This document shows, one piece after another, positions 63,172 to 64,000 of a stretch of 64,000 nt of DNA. The notes below the pieces were generated by a model. That model was not told where the DNA came from. It did not search any database and was given only the letters and a program-made list of their open reading frames with translations. Every line of letters begins with the position of its first letter. Position 1 is the first letter of the stretch. A program made the translations under genes and the position numbers. This stretch comes from Candidatus Methylacidiphilales bacterium. Lineage in GTDB: Bacteria; Verrucomicrobiota; Verrucomicrobiia; Methylacidiphilales; CAZTYG01. Location: positions 222,284-286,283 of the forward strand of contig JANRJG010000038.1 in the NCBI GenBank assembly GCA_033875315.1, written 5' to 3'.

Positions 63172-63999
63172 TTACTGTTGCGCCGGCGTTGTTAAAGTCA
63201 CCGGAACCTGCCCAGTAATCTCAATCCCAAAGCCCTCCAGACCTACAGCCCGAACCGTAGAGTTGGTGATGAGTTCGATCTTGCGGCAATTCAGATAGCG
63301 GAGAATTTGCGCTCCTATGCCCACTTGGTGCTGCAGCTTGCGGTGGCCTGCGGGTTGGCCGCCGGAACGCAAATGGGGAGTGAGGGTAAGGGCGGAATCC
63401 GGATCGGGGAAAAGGCGGTCTGCGGCTTGGAAGTGGAGATAGACAATCAGGCCGGAGCCTGCGGCGCTGATCTTTTCCATGGCCGCGTTCAAGAGCGCGC
63501 GGCAATCGCACTGGGTGCTTAGAAAAACATCGCCGAAGGGACAATGCGAATGCATGCGAACGAGCGTTGGGGTATCGGGCGAAAGTTCCCCCTTGACCAA
63601 GGCGGCGTGGAGCTCGGAGTTCAGAAGATTTTCGAAAACCAAAAGGCGGAACGTGCCATAGGCCGTGTCGAGCATCCCTTCGCTCTTCAAGCGGACATAA
63701 CTTTCGTTTTGCAAACGGTAGCGGATAAGGTCCGCAACGGAGATCAGGGCGAGTTGGTGTTCGCGGCAGTATTCGATCAATTGCGGCAAGCGAGCCATGG
63801 TGCCGTCCGGGTTGACGATTTCGCAAATCACCGCGCCGGGGCGGCGGCCGGCGAGGCGGGCAAGGTCTACGGAAGCTTCGGTTTGGCCAGCGCGTACGAG
63901 TACGCCGCCCTGTTGCGCGCGGAGGGGAAAGATGTGGCCGGGGCGGGCGAGGTCGTCGGGCTTCGCATCCGGGCGGATGGCGGCCTGAACCGTTAAGGC
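63172..63999 (-). CDS. RibB/RibA-like bifunctional riboflavin protein with degenerate GTP cyclohydrolase domain (RibBX-like), 5' end missing
   Basis: The frame is open to the window edge, so the first part is missing. What remains starts in the DHBP synthase (RibB) domain with [30 protein letters not shown] and [13 protein letters not shown]. The second domain keeps the zinc cysteines of GTP cyclohydrolase II (HSHC, then CDC after ten residues) and the tail GFGIEITG. It lacks the GRGIGL-type nucleotide loop: at that place it reads [11 protein letters not shown]. So the RibA half is probably inactive, as in RibBX proteins, while RibB can still act. Confidence 0.85.
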   Translation of the reverse strand, partial: ALTVQAAIRPDAKPDDLARPGHIFPLRAQQGGVLVRAGQTEASVDLARLAGRRPGAVICEIVNPDGTMARLPQLIEYCREHQLALISVADLIRYRLQNESYVRLKSEGMLDTAYGTFRLLVFENLLNSELHAALVKGELSPDTPTLVRMHSHCPFGDVFLSTQCDCRALLNAAMEKISAAGSGLIVYLHFQAADRLFPDPDSALTLTPHLRSGGQPAGHRKLQHQVGIGAQILRYLNCRKIELITNSTVRAVGLEGFGIEITGQVPVTLTTPAQQ

Positions 64000-64000
64000 G

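Overview
The window reads as two different bacterial genomes joined inside one gene. From base 1 to about 50,970 the coding strands strongly prefer C-ending codons (GCC, CTC, ATC, ACC). The gene set suggests a Gram-negative bacterium of the PVC group, most likely Verrucomicrobiota; this is inferred from an LpxC-FabZ fusion, lpxA, futalosine-pathway mqnD, a UMF1 transporter and many dispersed intergenic repeats. From about 50,970 to the end the codons are mostly G-ending (GCG, TTG, GTG), ATT replaces ATC, and the order mreB-mreC-mreD-mrdA-rodA-rng fits an Acidobacteriota-like genome. The switch lies in a conserved stretch of the carbon starvation protein gene, whose frame stays open across it. 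A chimeric metagenome contig is the simplest explanation; recombination or transfer is the alternative.

Layout of the left part. 1-10 kb: truncated beta-rich secreted protein, alpha/beta hydrolase, PEP carboxylase, integral-membrane zinc peptidase, UMF1 transporter, GT87-like membrane protein, DciA/DUF721 protein, BaiN-like flavoprotein. 10-20 kb: aroE, aroC and aroK, an alkC-like glycosylase, a lower-GC island with a DNA methyltransferase and a PIN nuclease, prepilin peptidase, tRNA-Cys and repeat-rich gaps. 20-30 kb: two divergent TPR proteins, a single-domain response regulator, pyruvate carboxylase, a PHP phosphoesterase, superoxide dismutase, an NCS2-type permease and a polyprenyl-phosphate sugar transferase. 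30-40 kb: rlmN, metF, LOG protein, L,D-transpeptidase, a HAD-NUDIX fusion next to folB, a YjbQ protein, lpxC-fabZ, lpxA, a large lipoprotein and an AbrB-VapC pair. 40-51 kb: CAP protein, mqnD, zinc ribbon, an amine-oxidase-like flavoprotein, DUF309, a YbjQ-YbjQ-PrsW operon, polA and the 5' two thirds of cstA.

The right part holds the 3' end of cstA, a secreted M24 peptidase-like protein, the complete rod-shape and elongasome cluster, and an RNase E/G whose S1 domain is split by about 445 low-complexity residues behind a leader with a hairpin over its ribosome-binding site. It ends with a secreted protein of unknown role, tRNA-Ser with encoded CCA, and the 3' part of a RibBX-like riboflavin gene that runs off the window.

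Functional themes are anaplerosis (both PEP carboxylase and pyruvate carboxylase), the shikimate pathway, folate (HAD-NUDIX plus folB, metF), lipid A synthesis and peptidoglycan elongation. No rRNA, CRISPR array, prophage or transposase was seen. The left part carries several families of dispersed intergenic repeats, two of which reach into coding sequence (polA and aroK).
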